A stretch of DNA of 64,000 bases from Nakaseomyces glabratus (lineage: Eukaryota; Ascomycota; Saccharomycetes; Saccharomycetales; Saccharomycetaceae), in assembly GCF_010111755.1 (NCBI RefSeq), contig NC_088955.1:643424-707423 (forward strand), in the 5' to 3' direction. Made by a program: the position numbers and the translations under genes. Of this stretch, positions 8,777-19,215 are shown piece after piece. Numbering within the stretch: position 1 is the stretch's first letter; the number at the start of each line of letters is the position of its first letter. The notes under the pieces were generated by a model. It was not told where the DNA came from. It worked only from the letters and a program-made list of their open reading frames with translations, and did no database searches.

Positions 8777-10672
8777 TTACATTTTCCTTCTATCGAAATA
8801 ATAGCCATAAGCATTTGCCAGTTCTCTCATCCTATCTACCCCTTCCAAATCTGAGTCGTTAATTTTAGAGAGATGATCTTCATTTGTAGCATTATTAATT
8901 TCATTCAAGCTTAGCGCAACTTCTCTTTCTTTACGTTTAAATTCTTTTCTTGATTCGAGAATTGCTCTCTTTTCAGCTTCCTTTAATTTGTTTAGCTTCA
9001 TTGGAGCCATGCCTAAAATTTTCGTTTTAGCTGAGTGAGGCCACAAATCTCCTTTGATCGCTTTTCGAGCATCATGGTAAATTTCTTTTGAGAAAGACTT
9101 CGGTATTGTCCATTTTTCAATCAAGCCTGTTGCAGTAACTACATCCAGTGTTACATGGCCTTTTCGTTTGACAGGTTCTGTTATGATACGAGGCCAAGTT
9201 ACTGATGAACACTCTAAATTGAAGTCAGCTGCTGTATGATTGTTCTTACTATTTTCTCGGGCACGTTTAATTTTTTCTAGGGTGCTTTTGTCTGTAGATG
9301 TCCTTTCCATTATGATATAACAAAAATTCACGATCTCGTAGTCATTTCCATTTCTGCGGCCAGACCCACTGAGATCAACAAATCTATCGCCTTTTCTGTC
9401 CCATGGAGCAGATAGAAGTTGGCCCCTTTTGTGCTCGATACTGAACTTAGGTCTGCGTACCGTTTTCTGGAAGTTGATAAACTTCAAATTTTTACCCTCC
9501 TTCAATTCGTAATATATTGGTTTTCCTGTTTGAAGAATGTCTTTGCCATGATGAGGGTATGGTGCAATTTCGTATAAGTAGTAATCAGTTTTTGCCGATG
9601 CATAGTCCTCGTGGGGGATAGAATTGCTATTTTCTCTAAATCTATTCCGGATATAGCCTTTTTCCCAAGGCCTTGGGATTTTACCCTTTTCATCTGGGTA
9701 GTTTTCAGGGCGAAGCATAATCTGTCTTGCTCTGGCAATAGTTTCATAGCCAATTGGGTTACCCCTTTCAATAATAATCAGCTGGCCATTTGGTGCAAGC
9801 AAATTCAATACGTTAGAAAGATTCTCCTCAACTTCGGTATTGAACTTCTCTTTTGTTTTCAATAGCTGGTGTGTCATTATGATTAAGTCATATTCGCTAG
9901 CTGTAGGTAAATTAGTCCGCAAATTTGTATTAATGTTTATCTTTTTAGTCATGACAGCGCCAACCAAACTATCCTCTTCAGGTATATCATCAACATTCTG
10001 CTCTCTACATTCAGATACAGCTTCATCATTATCTGGTATTTCATTGTATTGTCTGCTTAGAAGTAATTTCGCTCTTTTTTGCATCTCTATGTGTCCATAA
10101 ATAACTGAATCTTTAGTTTCACATTTGTAATCTGGTCCCATGACATCGTTAAAAGCCAGTATACCTGTTGCTGGTCCAAAACCTATATCAAGGACTCTTT
10201 TGGGTCTAAAAGATTTCTTACGTTTTTTGAGTTCCATAAGTGTCTGAAAAATTGCAGTGTAATTTTGTAGGAATATTGAAGCAATGTGAGCGTCGACTTC
10301 CATCGGTGATTTAGTTGATCTATGTATGCTATTCTTTGTTTGAAGCTCTTCAAAGTAATTTTTAGCTACTCTTCTAATGTTATTTGGAATGTGTAGGCTC
10401 AAAATATTGTTATTGATACATTTCGCCACTTCTGAGTTAAGCTCTATTATGTTGCGATGGCTTCTACCTTCTAAAGTTTCCGGTAATAATCTTTTCTCTT
10501 GGGCATTACTTCCAATATTGATATTATAGTTTAAATGATCATCGCTACGTGGTCTATCTATATCAAAATTCTTGATTGTTTCCTTGCTTATAACACTATA
10601 CCTTCTCCATTGCTTGTGTAGCGTTTGAAGGTTACTCGTGCATATTTTTAAATTAAACAGCCGCAGAGACAT
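8777..10672 (-). CDS. RSM22: RSM22, mitochondrial small-ribosomal-subunit assembly methyltransferase-like protein
   Basis: The 631-residue protein (Sc Rsm22 is about 628) begins with a basic, acid-free segment typical of a mitochondrial presequence. The Rossmann-type SAM site RVLDIGFGPATG is at 159-170, and the second motif, LAPNGQLIIIERGNPIG, is at 292-308. The family has a conserved region after this; here it reads IAPYPHHGKD (369-378). The C terminus (about 560-631) is Lys/Glu-rich and helical. Rsm22 (METTL17 in humans) binds the assembling mitochondrial small subunit, and no definite methyl-transfer substrate is established. RSM22 and SRP102 are divergent neighbours, as are YKL155C and YKL154W. 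The start is the ATG complementary to 10670-10672. Confidence 0.92.
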   Translation of the reverse strand: MSLRLFNLKICTSNLQTLHKQWRRYSVISKETIKNFDIDRPRSDDHLNYNINIGSNAQEKRLLPETLEGRSHRNIIELNSEVAKCINNNILSLHIPNNIRRVAKNYFEELQTKNSIHRSTKSPMEVDAHIASIFLQNYTAIFQTLMELKKRKKSFRPKRVLDIGFGPATGILAFNDVMGPDYKCETKDSVIYGHIEMQKRAKLLLSRQYNEIPDNDEAVSECREQNVDDIPEEDSLVGAVMTKKININTNLRTNLPTASEYDLIIMTHQLLKTKEKFNTEVEENLSNVLNLLAPNGQLIIIERGNPIGYETIARARQIMLRPENYPDEKGKIPRPWEKGYIRNRFRENSNSIPHEDYASAKTDYYLYEIAPYPHHGKDILQTGKPIYYELKEGKNLKFINFQKTVRRPKFSIEHKRGQLLSAPWDRKGDRFVDLSGSGRRNGNDYEIVNFCYIIMERTSTDKSTLEKIKRARENSKNNHTAADFNLECSSVTWPRIITEPVKRKGHVTLDVVTATGLIEKWTIPKSFSKEIYHDARKAIKGDLWPHSAKTKILGMAPMKLNKLKEAEKRAILESRKEFKRKEREVALSLNEINNATNEDHLSKINDSDLEGVDRMRELANAYGYYFDRRKM

Positions 10673-11098
10673 TATAAAAAGAGATTAGAAAAGACACTTA
10701 TCTCTGGGAGTTTATTTCTTATAATTAAATGTGGATATTTGTTTTGGAAACAAAAATGAATGGGTACTAAGTGCACACAGTATTATCATGTTGTTGATTC
10801 AAGTTTCATAACTAGCCTTCTTAAGACTTGTGCGATTAAATCACTAACCATCGAGATTTTTTTCAGAAATTTTCAAAAATCACTAATTTTTTGTGAAGCG
10901 AAGGAGACAAGTATTAGAGCTGGGAATTGGCGATTTGAAGTACATTATGATCACTGATAAATAGAGAAACTAGGAAAATTTTGACTAGAGAAATAATACA
11001 GTAACCCTTATAGGAAGGGTTAACTACTTGTTTCTACGGCACGATAATATTAGGTACTGAAGACAACAGAGGCAGAGTTATCGTTTCTTCAAATCACT
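10673..11098. other. divergent promoter region RSM22 / SRP102
   Basis: This 426-base spacer lies between two start codons. A plus-strand frame at 10760-10957 has no similarity that I can see. CCTTATAGGAAGG at about 11007-11019 and AT tracts are present. No well-known factor site was identified. Confidence 0.55.
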
Positions 11099-11863
11099 AT
11101 GGTTGCGTCAAGTTTAATGATTGCATTAGTCCTTGTGATACTAACTACATTACTGATAGCCTTCCAAGTCAAAAAGACATTGGTAAGTGGTCACAAGAGT
11201 AGTCAAAGTAGCAGTTACGTGAAAAAGGTTCCTACCATAATAATTGCTGGACCTAGTTATTCCGGTAAGACAAGCTTGTTCCATAAATTAACTAGTGATG
11301 AAACAAACGCTAAGTTATTAACGGTCATGTCTCAAGAGCCGTCATTTGCATTAAAATATAAAGGAACTATGACAACTCTGGCTGATTATCCTGGTCATGT
11401 TAAGTTGGCATATAAGTTGAAAAATGGTATAATAGACTTGAAAGGTAATTTGAAAGGTATTTTGTTTGTTCTAGACAGTACAATCGATCCTAAGAATATA
11501 ACTGAAACAGCAGAGTACCTTACCGAAATTTTGCTAATATTGGAAAAAATTCGGGAGCCAATTGATATATTAATAGCCTGTAACAAGAATGAATCATTCA
11601 CAGCAAGACAGCCATTGAAAATCAAAGAAGCCTTAGAAAATGAGATTACTAGGATATTTGAAAGGAAAAAAAAATCTCTCGGTAATATAGAACGTGATAT
11701 TGGTGACGTTGATGAAATAAACGAAAACTTGGATCTATCCTTCGATATTTCAAAGGGGTTTAAGTTTGACTACCTCGAGGGAAATGTTGAAGTATTGGCG
11801 GGAAGCGTACATAAGAATAAAATTACAACATGGCAGGAGTGGGTTGGAAGTCATCTGGTTTGA
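11099..11863 (+). CDS. SRP102: SRP102, signal recognition particle receptor beta subunit
   Basis: The 254-residue protein (Sc about 244) opens with one N-terminal membrane anchor (about 5-24, LMIALVLVILTTLLIAF). An SR-beta type GTPase domain follows: G1 GPSYSGKTS at 51-59, G3 ADYPGH at 95-100 and the G4 variant NKNE at 162-165. It sits in the ER membrane, binds GTP and tethers SR-alpha (Srp101), so that ribosome-SRP complexes reach the Sec61 translocon. The C-terminal WQEWV segment is also typical. Its position beside RSM22 matches YKL154W. Confidence 0.95.
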   Translation: MVASSLMIALVLVILTTLLIAFQVKKTLVSGHKSSQSSSYVKKVPTIIIAGPSYSGKTSLFHKLTSDETNAKLLTVMSQEPSFALKYKGTMTTLADYPGHVKLAYKLKNGIIDLKGNLKGILFVLDSTIDPKNITETAEYLTEILLILEKIREPIDILIACNKNESFTARQPLKIKEALENEITRIFERKKKSLGNIERDIGDVDEINENLDLSFDISKGFKFDYLEGNVEVLAGSVHKNKITTWQEWVGSHLV

Positions 11864-12195
11864 ATAAGTATAGCTTATGATTTTGAATGAATATTGATAG
11901 AATTTCATCCTTCATGTAATTATGTATTATACATATATTGAACTGATTACATAAACAGAAACAGAAACGTAATAATATTGAACTAATACAATAATTGATA
12001 AACCGATAAAATCGTGACCAGCACAAAATTGTAGATAATCTATGTGCGTATGAGACTTTAATTGAAACATATAGACAAATGATAGTTTATCTTACTTGCT
12101 TTAATGCAAGTGCTTCAGTCTACTCATAATAGTTGTACTTAATAACATACGATTATGAGTATGTCTTGGAGGCTCTTCAGCACACTTCAGATTCT
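11864..12195. other. convergent 3' spacer SRP102 / DPM2-like gene
   Basis: This 332-base AT-rich stretch has TATATTG-rich polyadenylation-like sequence around 11932-11980. It contains no gene. Confidence 0.6.
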
Positions 12196-12414
12196 CTAAT
12201 GATCTAATTTTCGTGGCTTCCGGAGTAGAAGATAAGAGAGGTAAGTCCCGACTATTGTAAAGCCAAGAAGCAACAGAAAAATAGGTAGGAATACAGCATA
12301 TTGGCTAGGTAATGGAAATAGCCAAGGCCACTTACCTTCTAGGTCCAGTAGCGGGAGCATAAGCCAGATGCAATAATAAACGAAAAACAAGACATCAAGA
12401 AATAATCTCTTCAT
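12196..12414 (-). CDS. DPM2: DPM2-like regulatory subunit of dolichol-phosphate mannose synthase
   Basis: This small protein of 72 residues has two hydrophobic helices (about 4-24 and 40-64) joined by a short loop with the conserved LPxxYAV motif (35-41, LPSQYAV), and ends in a basic LLRKPRK. The pattern YY..W..LP..D, then FPLPSQYAVFLPIFLLLLGF, then YLSYLLLRK matches human DPM2 closely. It also matches the 75-residue S. cerevisiae YIL102C-A as I remember it. In animals DPM2 stabilises dolichol-phosphate mannose synthase in the ER. Yeast Dpm1 is self-sufficient, so its role here is open; DPM2 also associates with the GPI GlcNAc-transferase in mammals. Its reading frame is compact and its ATG (12412-12414) clear. 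Confidence 0.8.
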   Translation of the reverse strand: MKRLFLDVLFFVYYCIWLMLPLLDLEGKWPWLFPLPSQYAVFLPIFLLLLGFTIVGTYLSYLLLRKPRKLDH

Positions 12415-12963
12415 TCCATTATAATTTCAATGTCTTAGCGCAATGTTTATGTCAGAACTTGTATGGTTTGTTTCGGATCTCTTTATAAGAGCTTAAACCG
12501 CAGCTTTACAACAATCCGTCGAATATTGTTGATATTTTTCTATAAGGCATTCTGCCAAATTCCATCAAAAGATCACCAACTCATTGACAACTCAGTTCCA
12601 ATATATTTTCTAAACCTGAAAGTAGGTCACGTGATTTTCTTCACATGACCATGGTCTATACGATAAGCTGAATCTCTAATGTTCCTGGCGTGCATCCTCA
12701 ATAGAGCAAAATACATGCTAAATAAAATAATGTCTACTTCTCAAATAATCGTGATTTATGTCCAAAAATAATATTAGCAAAGCAAAACAAGTGAAAAAAA
12801 TCGTACTTCTTTATTGAAAAGTGTATCTTTATATATGGCTCATTAACATATGTAAGTTGTATCTGCTATTGTTGCATGTTTTATAAAAGTAATTGTAAGC
12901 TTCATAAAATTGAGTTAAAAAATATTCATAGAAAAATTATTCAGGACCTTAATTTCAGGGAGC
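12415..12963. other. spacer between GPM1 3' end and the DPM2-like gene
   Basis: This 549-base spacer contains the DPM2-like promoter, including the E-box pair, and the GPM1 3' untranslated region, which is AT-rich around 12720-12900 (ATATATGG, TTTTATAAAAG). It contains no gene. Confidence 0.6.
12625..12650. promoter_or_regulatory. inverted E-box pair (GTCACGTGA / TCACATGAC)
   Basis: GGTCACGTGA (12625-12634) and TCACATGACC (12641-12650) form an inverted repeat with one mismatch. The first half is the ATCACGTG/GTCACGTG core bound by Cbf1-type bHLH factors. It lies about 210 bases before the DPM2-like ATG. That a factor binds here is inferred from the motif. Confidence 0.5.
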
Positions 12964-13707
12964 TTATTTCTTACCTTGAGCAGCGACGGCAGCGGCACCA
13001 GCAGCAGCAGCTTCTGGGTCCAAGTAGTAAGATGGCTTGGATGGCTTCAAGTTTTCGTCCAATTCGAAGACCAATGGAATACCAGTTGGGATGTTCAACT
13101 TGGCAATGTCAGCATCGGAGATACCTTCCAAGTGCTTGACCAAACCTCTCAAGGAGTTACCGTGAGCGGCGATCATAACGGTCTTACCAGCCAACAAGTC
13201 CTTGGCGATAACATCTTCCCAGTATGGCAACAATCTGTCAATGACCAAAGCCAAAGATTCAGTTTGTGGCAAGACATTTGGGTCGACGTCTCTGTATCTT
13301 TCATCGTTCTTTTGAGAGTATGGGGAGTCAGCTTCGATGACTGGAGGTGGGACATCGAAGGATCTTCTCCAGGTGTTGAACTTCTCTTCACCGTAAGTTT
13401 CCAAGGTTTCAGCCTTGTCCTTACCTTGCAAAGCACCGTAGTGTCTTTCGTTCAATCTCCAGGATCTCTTGACTGGGATCCACAATCTGTCAGCCTTGGA
13501 CAAAGCAATGTTAGCGGTTTGGATAGCTCTGGATAGCTTGGAAGTGTACAAGATGTCTGGGTGGACGTTCTTCTCCTTCAACAATTCACCGGCTCTAGCG
13601 GCTTCTTGTTCACCCTTGGCGGACAATCTAACGTCGACCCAACCGGTAAACAAGTTCTTTTCATTCCATTCGGATTGACCGTGTCTAACTAGAACTAACT
13701 TTGGCAT
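12964..13707 (-). CDS. GPM1: GPM1, cofactor-dependent phosphoglycerate mutase
   Basis: At 247 residues this is the same length as S. cerevisiae Gpm1. It interconverts 3- and 2-phosphoglycerate in glycolysis and gluconeogenesis in the cytosol, through a 2,3-bisphosphoglycerate-primed phosphohistidine. The signature [12 protein letters not shown] holds the catalytic H9, LNERHYG holds E87, and [11 protein letters not shown] holds the second histidine, H182. The mobile C-terminal tail here is rich in alanine ([15 protein letters not shown]). Codon use is strongly biased to the preferred yeast set (TTG for Leu, GGT for Gly, CAA for Gln), as expected for a very highly expressed gene. Gene order with NNR2 and MCR1 is as YKL152C-YKL151C-YKL150W. 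Confidence 0.98.
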   Translation of the reverse strand: MPKLVLVRHGQSEWNEKNLFTGWVDVRLSAKGEQEAARAGELLKEKNVHPDILYTSKLSRAIQTANIALSKADRLWIPVKRSWRLNERHYGALQGKDKAETLETYGEEKFNTWRRSFDVPPPVIEADSPYSQKNDERYRDVDPNVLPQTESLALVIDRLLPYWEDVIAKDLLAGKTVMIAAHGNSLRGLVKHLEGISDADIAKLNIPTGIPLVFELDENLKPSKPSYYLDPEAAAAGAAAVAAQGKK

Positions 13708-15475
13708 TGCTATGTATGTATTTGATAGTGTGGTTACTCTTCTTTACTATGAAGAAAAAAATTTAATAAGAACTATAAAGAAGAGGCTAAAACATAATAA
13801 TTGAACAAGAAAAAAAAGGTAAACTGTAAAGAAATGGAACAAGACGACTTAAAATAAATATCCAAATGGTCAATTGGTACCTAAGAGAAAGCAACTTTCA
13901 ATGATATTTATATACAATTTCAGATATCTTAAAAATTTTATAATCCTTTGTTAGCTTGATCCAGAAAGAAAAGAAGAGAGCCATTCGACTTCACTCCCAG
14001 AGCTTCCAATGCCTAAAACTTTGGATCAGCAGAGGTCCAGTTCATTGTTTCTTGATTTTACTTATTTTATTGCACAACTTCACATATGTTTAGAAGCAAG
14101 TGAAGCTTTACCTTGAAGGAATGCTTCAGTGTATAGCTTAGCTATAGGCAGTCGCAGTTCTTGCAAGCCCCCAAGGTAGCTAATTCAAGCAGAAGTGCAA
14201 TAGCAGTGGTACAGAGTAGCACGAATTTCAAGTTGCTCACTCAGGTCGAACTGAAGGTATCTCACGGGAGTGATGTTCGAAAGATACATACTGTGTGTGT
14301 ATAGATCGGGCTCTTCACTGTCTTGGTGCTCTAAAGCTAAGGAAAAGAAAGAAAAACGGAAAAACACAATCCACAGTTGTTGTTTTGGACTGCAGTGTTT
14401 ACTAAGATCCGACAGTGGGGCCCACAGAACTAGTCCACAATGGGTATGGTAAAAACGGGGTGGATAACACTTAGACTGTTGCATTTAGCGTTTGGGTGAG
14501 ATAGGAATTCTGGTTGGTGTTACAGTGAGAGGAGGAGGGCATAAATCAACTGTGTAGTTCATACATATGTGCTATGTAGAGCTTCCCATCTCATGTTATT
14601 GAATACAGGAATCCCGTTAATTTGAATTTTCTTTTCTCGCAATGATGAAGTATCCAGCTCCTACAATAAACAGCTGTGAACCCAATATTATAGCCGGGTA
14701 ATTGGGATTCCACTGTTGTGCAGTTTTTATTTTTCTTCTTCATACTACTCATGTTATTGAGCTCGTACGTTGCTGTTTTGCTTCCCATTGTCCCATCCAT
14801 GGAGGGATTCCTTTTTCTGTGTAATCGAATTAAAAAAAAAAAGAAATAAGGAAGAAAAAAGGGAGGACCACTAGTGTAGGTACTCTCATTTCAGAAAATC
14901 ACAGGGCAACAATTCTATTCACACTAGATGACGTAGTGGAAGCTGTTTTTAGTTGGCTATCCTCTCAGTTAGGTATATGAGTGTATCTCGCCGTCCGAAA
15001 CCATCTCAGTGGAAGCTGGCACTCTTAGTAAAACACACGCACATACTCAGAACATTTATTAGCATGCTTTAAAAACCCGAGTTCACATACTCCATATACC
15101 CCTTGGGGCAGTTAGTGGGAGTTACCCGCATTAAGTTGTACGGGCAATTTCTCATTTTCGGGATTTTTATTACTACTGAGCCGGGTAAATTGGATGGTTT
15201 GACTACTAGCCCTTGGCATCCATATATTTTCACTTGAGGGTGATAACACACACTCCGGCATGCTGGAAAGAGTAGAGAAAATGCAAATTATAGATTTTAT
15301 GTTTTGGGACTCAAAATTGACATGATTTTTGAAATAACTTAAATGCTTTTTTTTTTTAAAAGCATTGAAGAAGAAATAATAATTGCTGTCACATCAATTA
15401 AGAGTACAGATTTGAATCTGAATTTGTATCTACATTCCTATGTCTATTAAAGATACGCTTTCTATATTAATTATA
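13708..15475. other. GPM1: long GPM1 promoter region and NNR2 3' spacer
   Basis: This 1.77-kb stretch lies upstream of GPM1. AGCTTCC, containing the CTTCC core of Gcr1 sites that drive glycolytic genes, occurs at about 14005-14011 and 14580-14586. These are short motifs, so the evidence is weak. Minus-strand ATG frames such as 14591-14800 (69 codons) look like chance frames. A G/C-richer block at 14,400-14,560 contrasts with the AT-rich surroundings. No second gene is supported. Confidence 0.45.
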
Positions 15476-16468
15476 CTAATCAAATAATCTAGCATACACT
15501 TCACCAACACGGTTATTTACATCCGTGGTTTGCATCGCTCTGCCGCTTTGCTTGAATGCTAATCGGGCACTTTCACGAGTAATGGTACACCCGACATAAC
15601 AACTTAACATCGCATAATCTATCCAATCCTTTAAATACTCGGAATTATGATCAGGCCTATAAACCTTAAAGTCATAGATTGCCCTACAATACGCTAGCAT
15701 ACAGGCTATTGTCCCAGTCAAAGTATCTCCTTGACCACCTACTCTTTTATTACTCCCTTCTTGTTTATTCTTCAAAATATCATTACCTTCACCAGGTGAG
15801 TAAATTGCATCTTCTGTACCCTTCTCAACTAAAATGCACTTCAATTCATTCACTATATCGATCTCACTCGAGCACTGTTTACTTAATGAGTCCCTTATAC
15901 GCTTCATTTCGACGACGTTTGGTGTTAATATAATTCTTCCCCTTGGAAACCTTTTTAGAAGAGCTCTGGTATCATGATCCTCACTCACTAGAAATAGGCC
16001 ATCTGCATCAATTACAATGGGTAATTGACCTCCCAACTGCTCTAAATCAAACCTGATTATTTCTTTAATAGATTTTAGCATATCTTTATCTCTTCCCAAA
16101 CCGGGGCCAATAACAATAACGTGCATTCTTTGTAGCAGGTTCTTAATCTTGTCCATGTCAGAATGAACAGGGTCGCCATTAGGTAAATAACTATTGCTCA
16201 TTCTCATATAAGGATGAACCATTAGATTTGGAGTATACGATTTTATCACGGTAGCTGCATTATATTCACATATCACATGTGTCAAGTCGCAACCCATTAG
16301 TGCAGTGGCATTGGCACTGAAATAAGGCGCTCCTGTGTAATCTTCACATCCACCAATAATACAGACCCTGCCACCTGCTTGACCCTTATGAAAAGTAGAC
16401 AATAATGGCGGTATACATTGCCTCTGTGCTAGTTTCAGCAATTCTTTATGCGAGAGCTTTGATAACAT
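15476..16468 (-). CDS. NNR2: NNR2, ATP-dependent (S)-NAD(P)H-hydrate dehydratase
   Basis: The 330-residue protein (Sc about 337) belongs to the YjeF C-terminal/CARKD ribokinase-like family. It repairs hydrated NADH and NADPH (the S epimer), with ATP in eukaryotes. The family features are in order: KGQAGGRVCIIGGCEDYTGAPYFSA near the start, VIVIGPGLGRDKDML, VIDADGLFLV, RIILTPNVVEMKR, and NKRVGGQGDTLTGTIACMLAY, which supplies the catalytic Asp of GGQGDTLTG. The first in-frame ATG is at 16468; an extension to 16477 would need a TTG start. It lies in the YKL151C position between GPM1 and MCR1. A PAC-like ACTCATCGC lies about 235 bases upstream. Confidence 0.95.
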   Translation of the reverse strand: MLSKLSHKELLKLAQRQCIPPLLSTFHKGQAGGRVCIIGGCEDYTGAPYFSANATALMGCDLTHVICEYNAATVIKSYTPNLMVHPYMRMSNSYLPNGDPVHSDMDKIKNLLQRMHVIVIGPGLGRDKDMLKSIKEIIRFDLEQLGGQLPIVIDADGLFLVSEDHDTRALLKRFPRGRIILTPNVVEMKRIRDSLSKQCSSEIDIVNELKCILVEKGTEDAIYSPGEGNDILKNKQEGSNKRVGGQGDTLTGTIACMLAYCRAIYDFKVYRPDHNSEYLKDWIDYAMLSCYVGCTITRESARLAFKQSGRAMQTTDVNNRVGEVYARLFD

Positions 16469-18149
16469 TTTATTCAATTGAGTAAGTAAATTTTTTACCT
16501 GTCTAGTCCGTTTTGATGTAAGAAAGATGAAATCCTTGGCTATAAAAGTGCTGTCTATTATTTTTATATTACTCTATATAAAGCATACTTTGTGAAATAA
16601 TAATGGTAAATATATAATGTATGCGTATACTGGAATATGTCTAATACTCAGGGGCATAAACCTTCATTAACTTTTCGAGCTTTATGAATTCATGTTACTT
16701 CTAACTCATCGCATTTAGCAACCCCTAAAAATTCAATACGGGTGACCACATGATTGTCGTTTTAATGAGATCAAAGTAGGTATTGTGAGTACAGAAGTCG
16801 AACTCAAAAAACAAGGAACAGCAACTGCCGCAATTCTAATAAATAAATCTAGCCATTCACACACACAAATGTATCCACATGTAAAGTGTCGTATGAGACC
16901 TCTACATACGATATTCAACTCAAAACCAGACAGCCGAGCATTTTAGTCTTGATCAAAAGCTGAATGAGATGAAAAAGAGTACTTTTCGAAATATATACAA
17001 ATACAAATCTTACATCACATTTGAAGTTCAGTCATTGCACAATTCTCTGTGTCCCAGTCATCTCCATATGCCCTGCCCATCTATTGAAAACTAGATGGTA
17101 TGTTATTATGCCCAATCCATAGATAGCCAAAGCTAACCGATTTACAAAATAAGTCTTAAAATATCCGATATTACGTAGAACTGAGAGTGACCACAATGAC
17201 GTGTAATGTTTTTAAGGAACAGAAGGAATGAGATCATCACGTCTATATTGGCTGTTGTTCAGTTGTCCTGCTGCGTCCTACAAATGACCTGTTAAACTCC
17301 AGCAGAGTACCTCTGAAAAGTAAAGATTGCAGGTACATCTACTATCAAATTGTGCTCCATATTGATGTACAATGAGATAAATGAGTGCCTGACAAAACAA
17401 ACTTCCTTACCACAATTTCCACCTAGTATCATCTTGGCCAATCAGCTTCCTAGAACTTCGCTAACTTTGTATATACAGGCTTCAAGTATCACAAGAGTGA
17501 GGTGTATCCCCACTTCAGTACTACAGTGTAACACATTTCTCAACTCCCCTAAAGTTCACTTTGTGGGCAAAGGGGTAGTTTCAATAAGGCATCTTATGGA
17601 ATTACAATACTTCTTCACTCCATATGTATACTCACTATTGATTCTCTTTATCTGATATATGCTTTTACCTATTATCCAACTTTTTGGCATGGAATGGCAC
17701 CTTAATAACAGAACCAACGGTTAACAAATACACTCCACTAATTTTCGAAAGCACCTCCTCGATGCCCACTCCCAGTAACAAGCAACCTAAGGCCATGCTA
17801 TTACGCAGCTCCACCCTAAAAGGTCAACTAAAATGTACGTACACAGTTGTTTAATGCATATATTTACAATTCTAAGTATCACCTGTAGGGAGGAATACGA
17901 TCATCACTCCTTTAGTCCTACTTTGCTCTTTACAAACCTTTAGGTAATTGTTTCTCGACCTGTAAGAATTGACCTTCAGTGACTTACTTCTAAGTCTTAG
18001 CATCCTTTACTATATAAGCTCTTATAAATCGGGTTAGCAATTATTCGTAATTTTTGTAATTGGTTTTAAACAGAAGGGAAGTAAGTTTCTTACTGTTAAC
18101 TTGGTTAGTAAAGAATCAAAAAAATAGTTATTTTAGCTAGATAAGAAAT
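16469..18149. other. divergent promoter region NNR2 / MCR1
   Basis: This 1.68-kb spacer has no ATG-started frame that resembles a protein. A 101-codon frame at 17350-17655 begins only with TTG and looks random. ACTATATAAGC at about 18009-18019, 130 bases before the MCR1 ATG, is a plausible TATA box. No other element was identified. Confidence 0.5.
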
Positions 18150-19046
18150 ATGGCCTTTGCTAGATTTGCACGCCCTACACAGAGATTCTTACCATTTGCA
18201 ATTGGTGCTGTTGCCGTCACAGCTGGTGCTCTATATTTGAATGGTTGGAATACCATAAAGAATGAGAACCCTAAGGTCTTTATCGGTGATAGAAAATGGA
18301 TTGACCTAGAATTGGAAAAGATCATTGAGGAATCTCATGACACTAAGAGATTTTTCTTCAAACTACCAACCGATGATTCAGTCAGTGGTTTGACTCTTGC
18401 ATCTGCTGTGCTAACAAAGTTTATGACTCCAAAAGGCAACCCTGTTATCAGACCATACACCCCAGTTAGTGACTTGTCAGAAAAGGGTTACATAGAGTTT
18501 GTAATCAAGCATTATGAAGGTGGTAAGATGACTGACCACCTGTTCCAATTAAAGCCAAAGGACACTTTGGCTTTTCAGGGCCCTATCCCTAAATGGCAAT
18601 GGAAGCCAAACTCCTTTGATACTATAACTTTGCTAGGTGGTGGTACTGGTATTACTCCATTATATCAATTAGTTCACCACATTACCCAAAATAAGGAAGA
18701 CAAGACTAAAATCAACCTATTTTACGGCAGTAAGACACCATCTGACATCTTGTTAAAGAAAGAATTAGATGACTTACAGAAGAAATACCCAGAACAACTC
18801 AACATTCAATACTTTGTTGACAAGGACGACACCGGAAAGTTCGATGGAAATAAGGGCTTCATCACCAAGGATTTCTTAGCTAAGAATGCCCCAGGTCCAA
18901 AGGAAAAAACGCAAGTTTTTGTTTGCGGTCCTCCACCATTCATGGATTCTTTATCTGGTCAAAAGAAGTCACCAATGGAACAAGGTGACCTAACTGGTGC
19001 TTTGAAAGATTTGGGTTATTCTCAAGATCAAGTATTCAAGTTTTAG
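18150..19046 (+). CDS. MCR1: MCR1, mitochondrial NADH-cytochrome b5 reductase
   Basis: The 298-residue flavoprotein (Sc 302) starts with a basic presequence and a hydrophobic segment (about 14-33, [17 protein letters not shown]). In S. cerevisiae this segment directs one form to the outer membrane and a cleaved form to the intermembrane space. The FAD-binding motif RPYTPVSD is near residues 101-108. The lysine-lined GGKMTDHL loop follows, then the NADH-binding [13 protein letters not shown] and the C-terminal [15 protein letters not shown]. It passes electrons from NADH to cytochrome b5 or to erythroascorbyl radical. The ATG is the first in frame and matches the family start. The gene lies in the YKL150W position. 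Confidence 0.97.
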   Translation: MAFARFARPTQRFLPFAIGAVAVTAGALYLNGWNTIKNENPKVFIGDRKWIDLELEKIIEESHDTKRFFFKLPTDDSVSGLTLASAVLTKFMTPKGNPVIRPYTPVSDLSEKGYIEFVIKHYEGGKMTDHLFQLKPKDTLAFQGPIPKWQWKPNSFDTITLLGGGTGITPLYQLVHHITQNKEDKTKINLFYGSKTPSDILLKKELDDLQKKYPEQLNIQYFVDKDDTGKFDGNKGFITKDFLAKNAPGPKEKTQVFVCGPPPFMDSLSGQKKSPMEQGDLTGALKDLGYSQDQVFKF

Positions 19047-19215
19047 GGACTTATTCAAACACATACGTGGCCCAAGCCATTCATATATCTATATATTCAA
19101 ATTCCATTCTCTATCAAATATATCTGTCAATATATCGAAACTATACTCCGGAAGATATATAATTCAGTTATCGGGCATGCTGAAATACTCCCTGGGACTA
19201 TTATTTAGAATATAA

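Noticed and set aside
12976..13536. 186-codon plus-strand frame across GPM1
   Set aside because: It is the shadow of GPM1 on the opposite strand, produced by strongly biased codon use; it shows no family features.
17350..17655. 101-codon frame between NNR2 and MCR1
   Set aside because: It begins with TTG, has random composition, and no gene is expected there by synteny.
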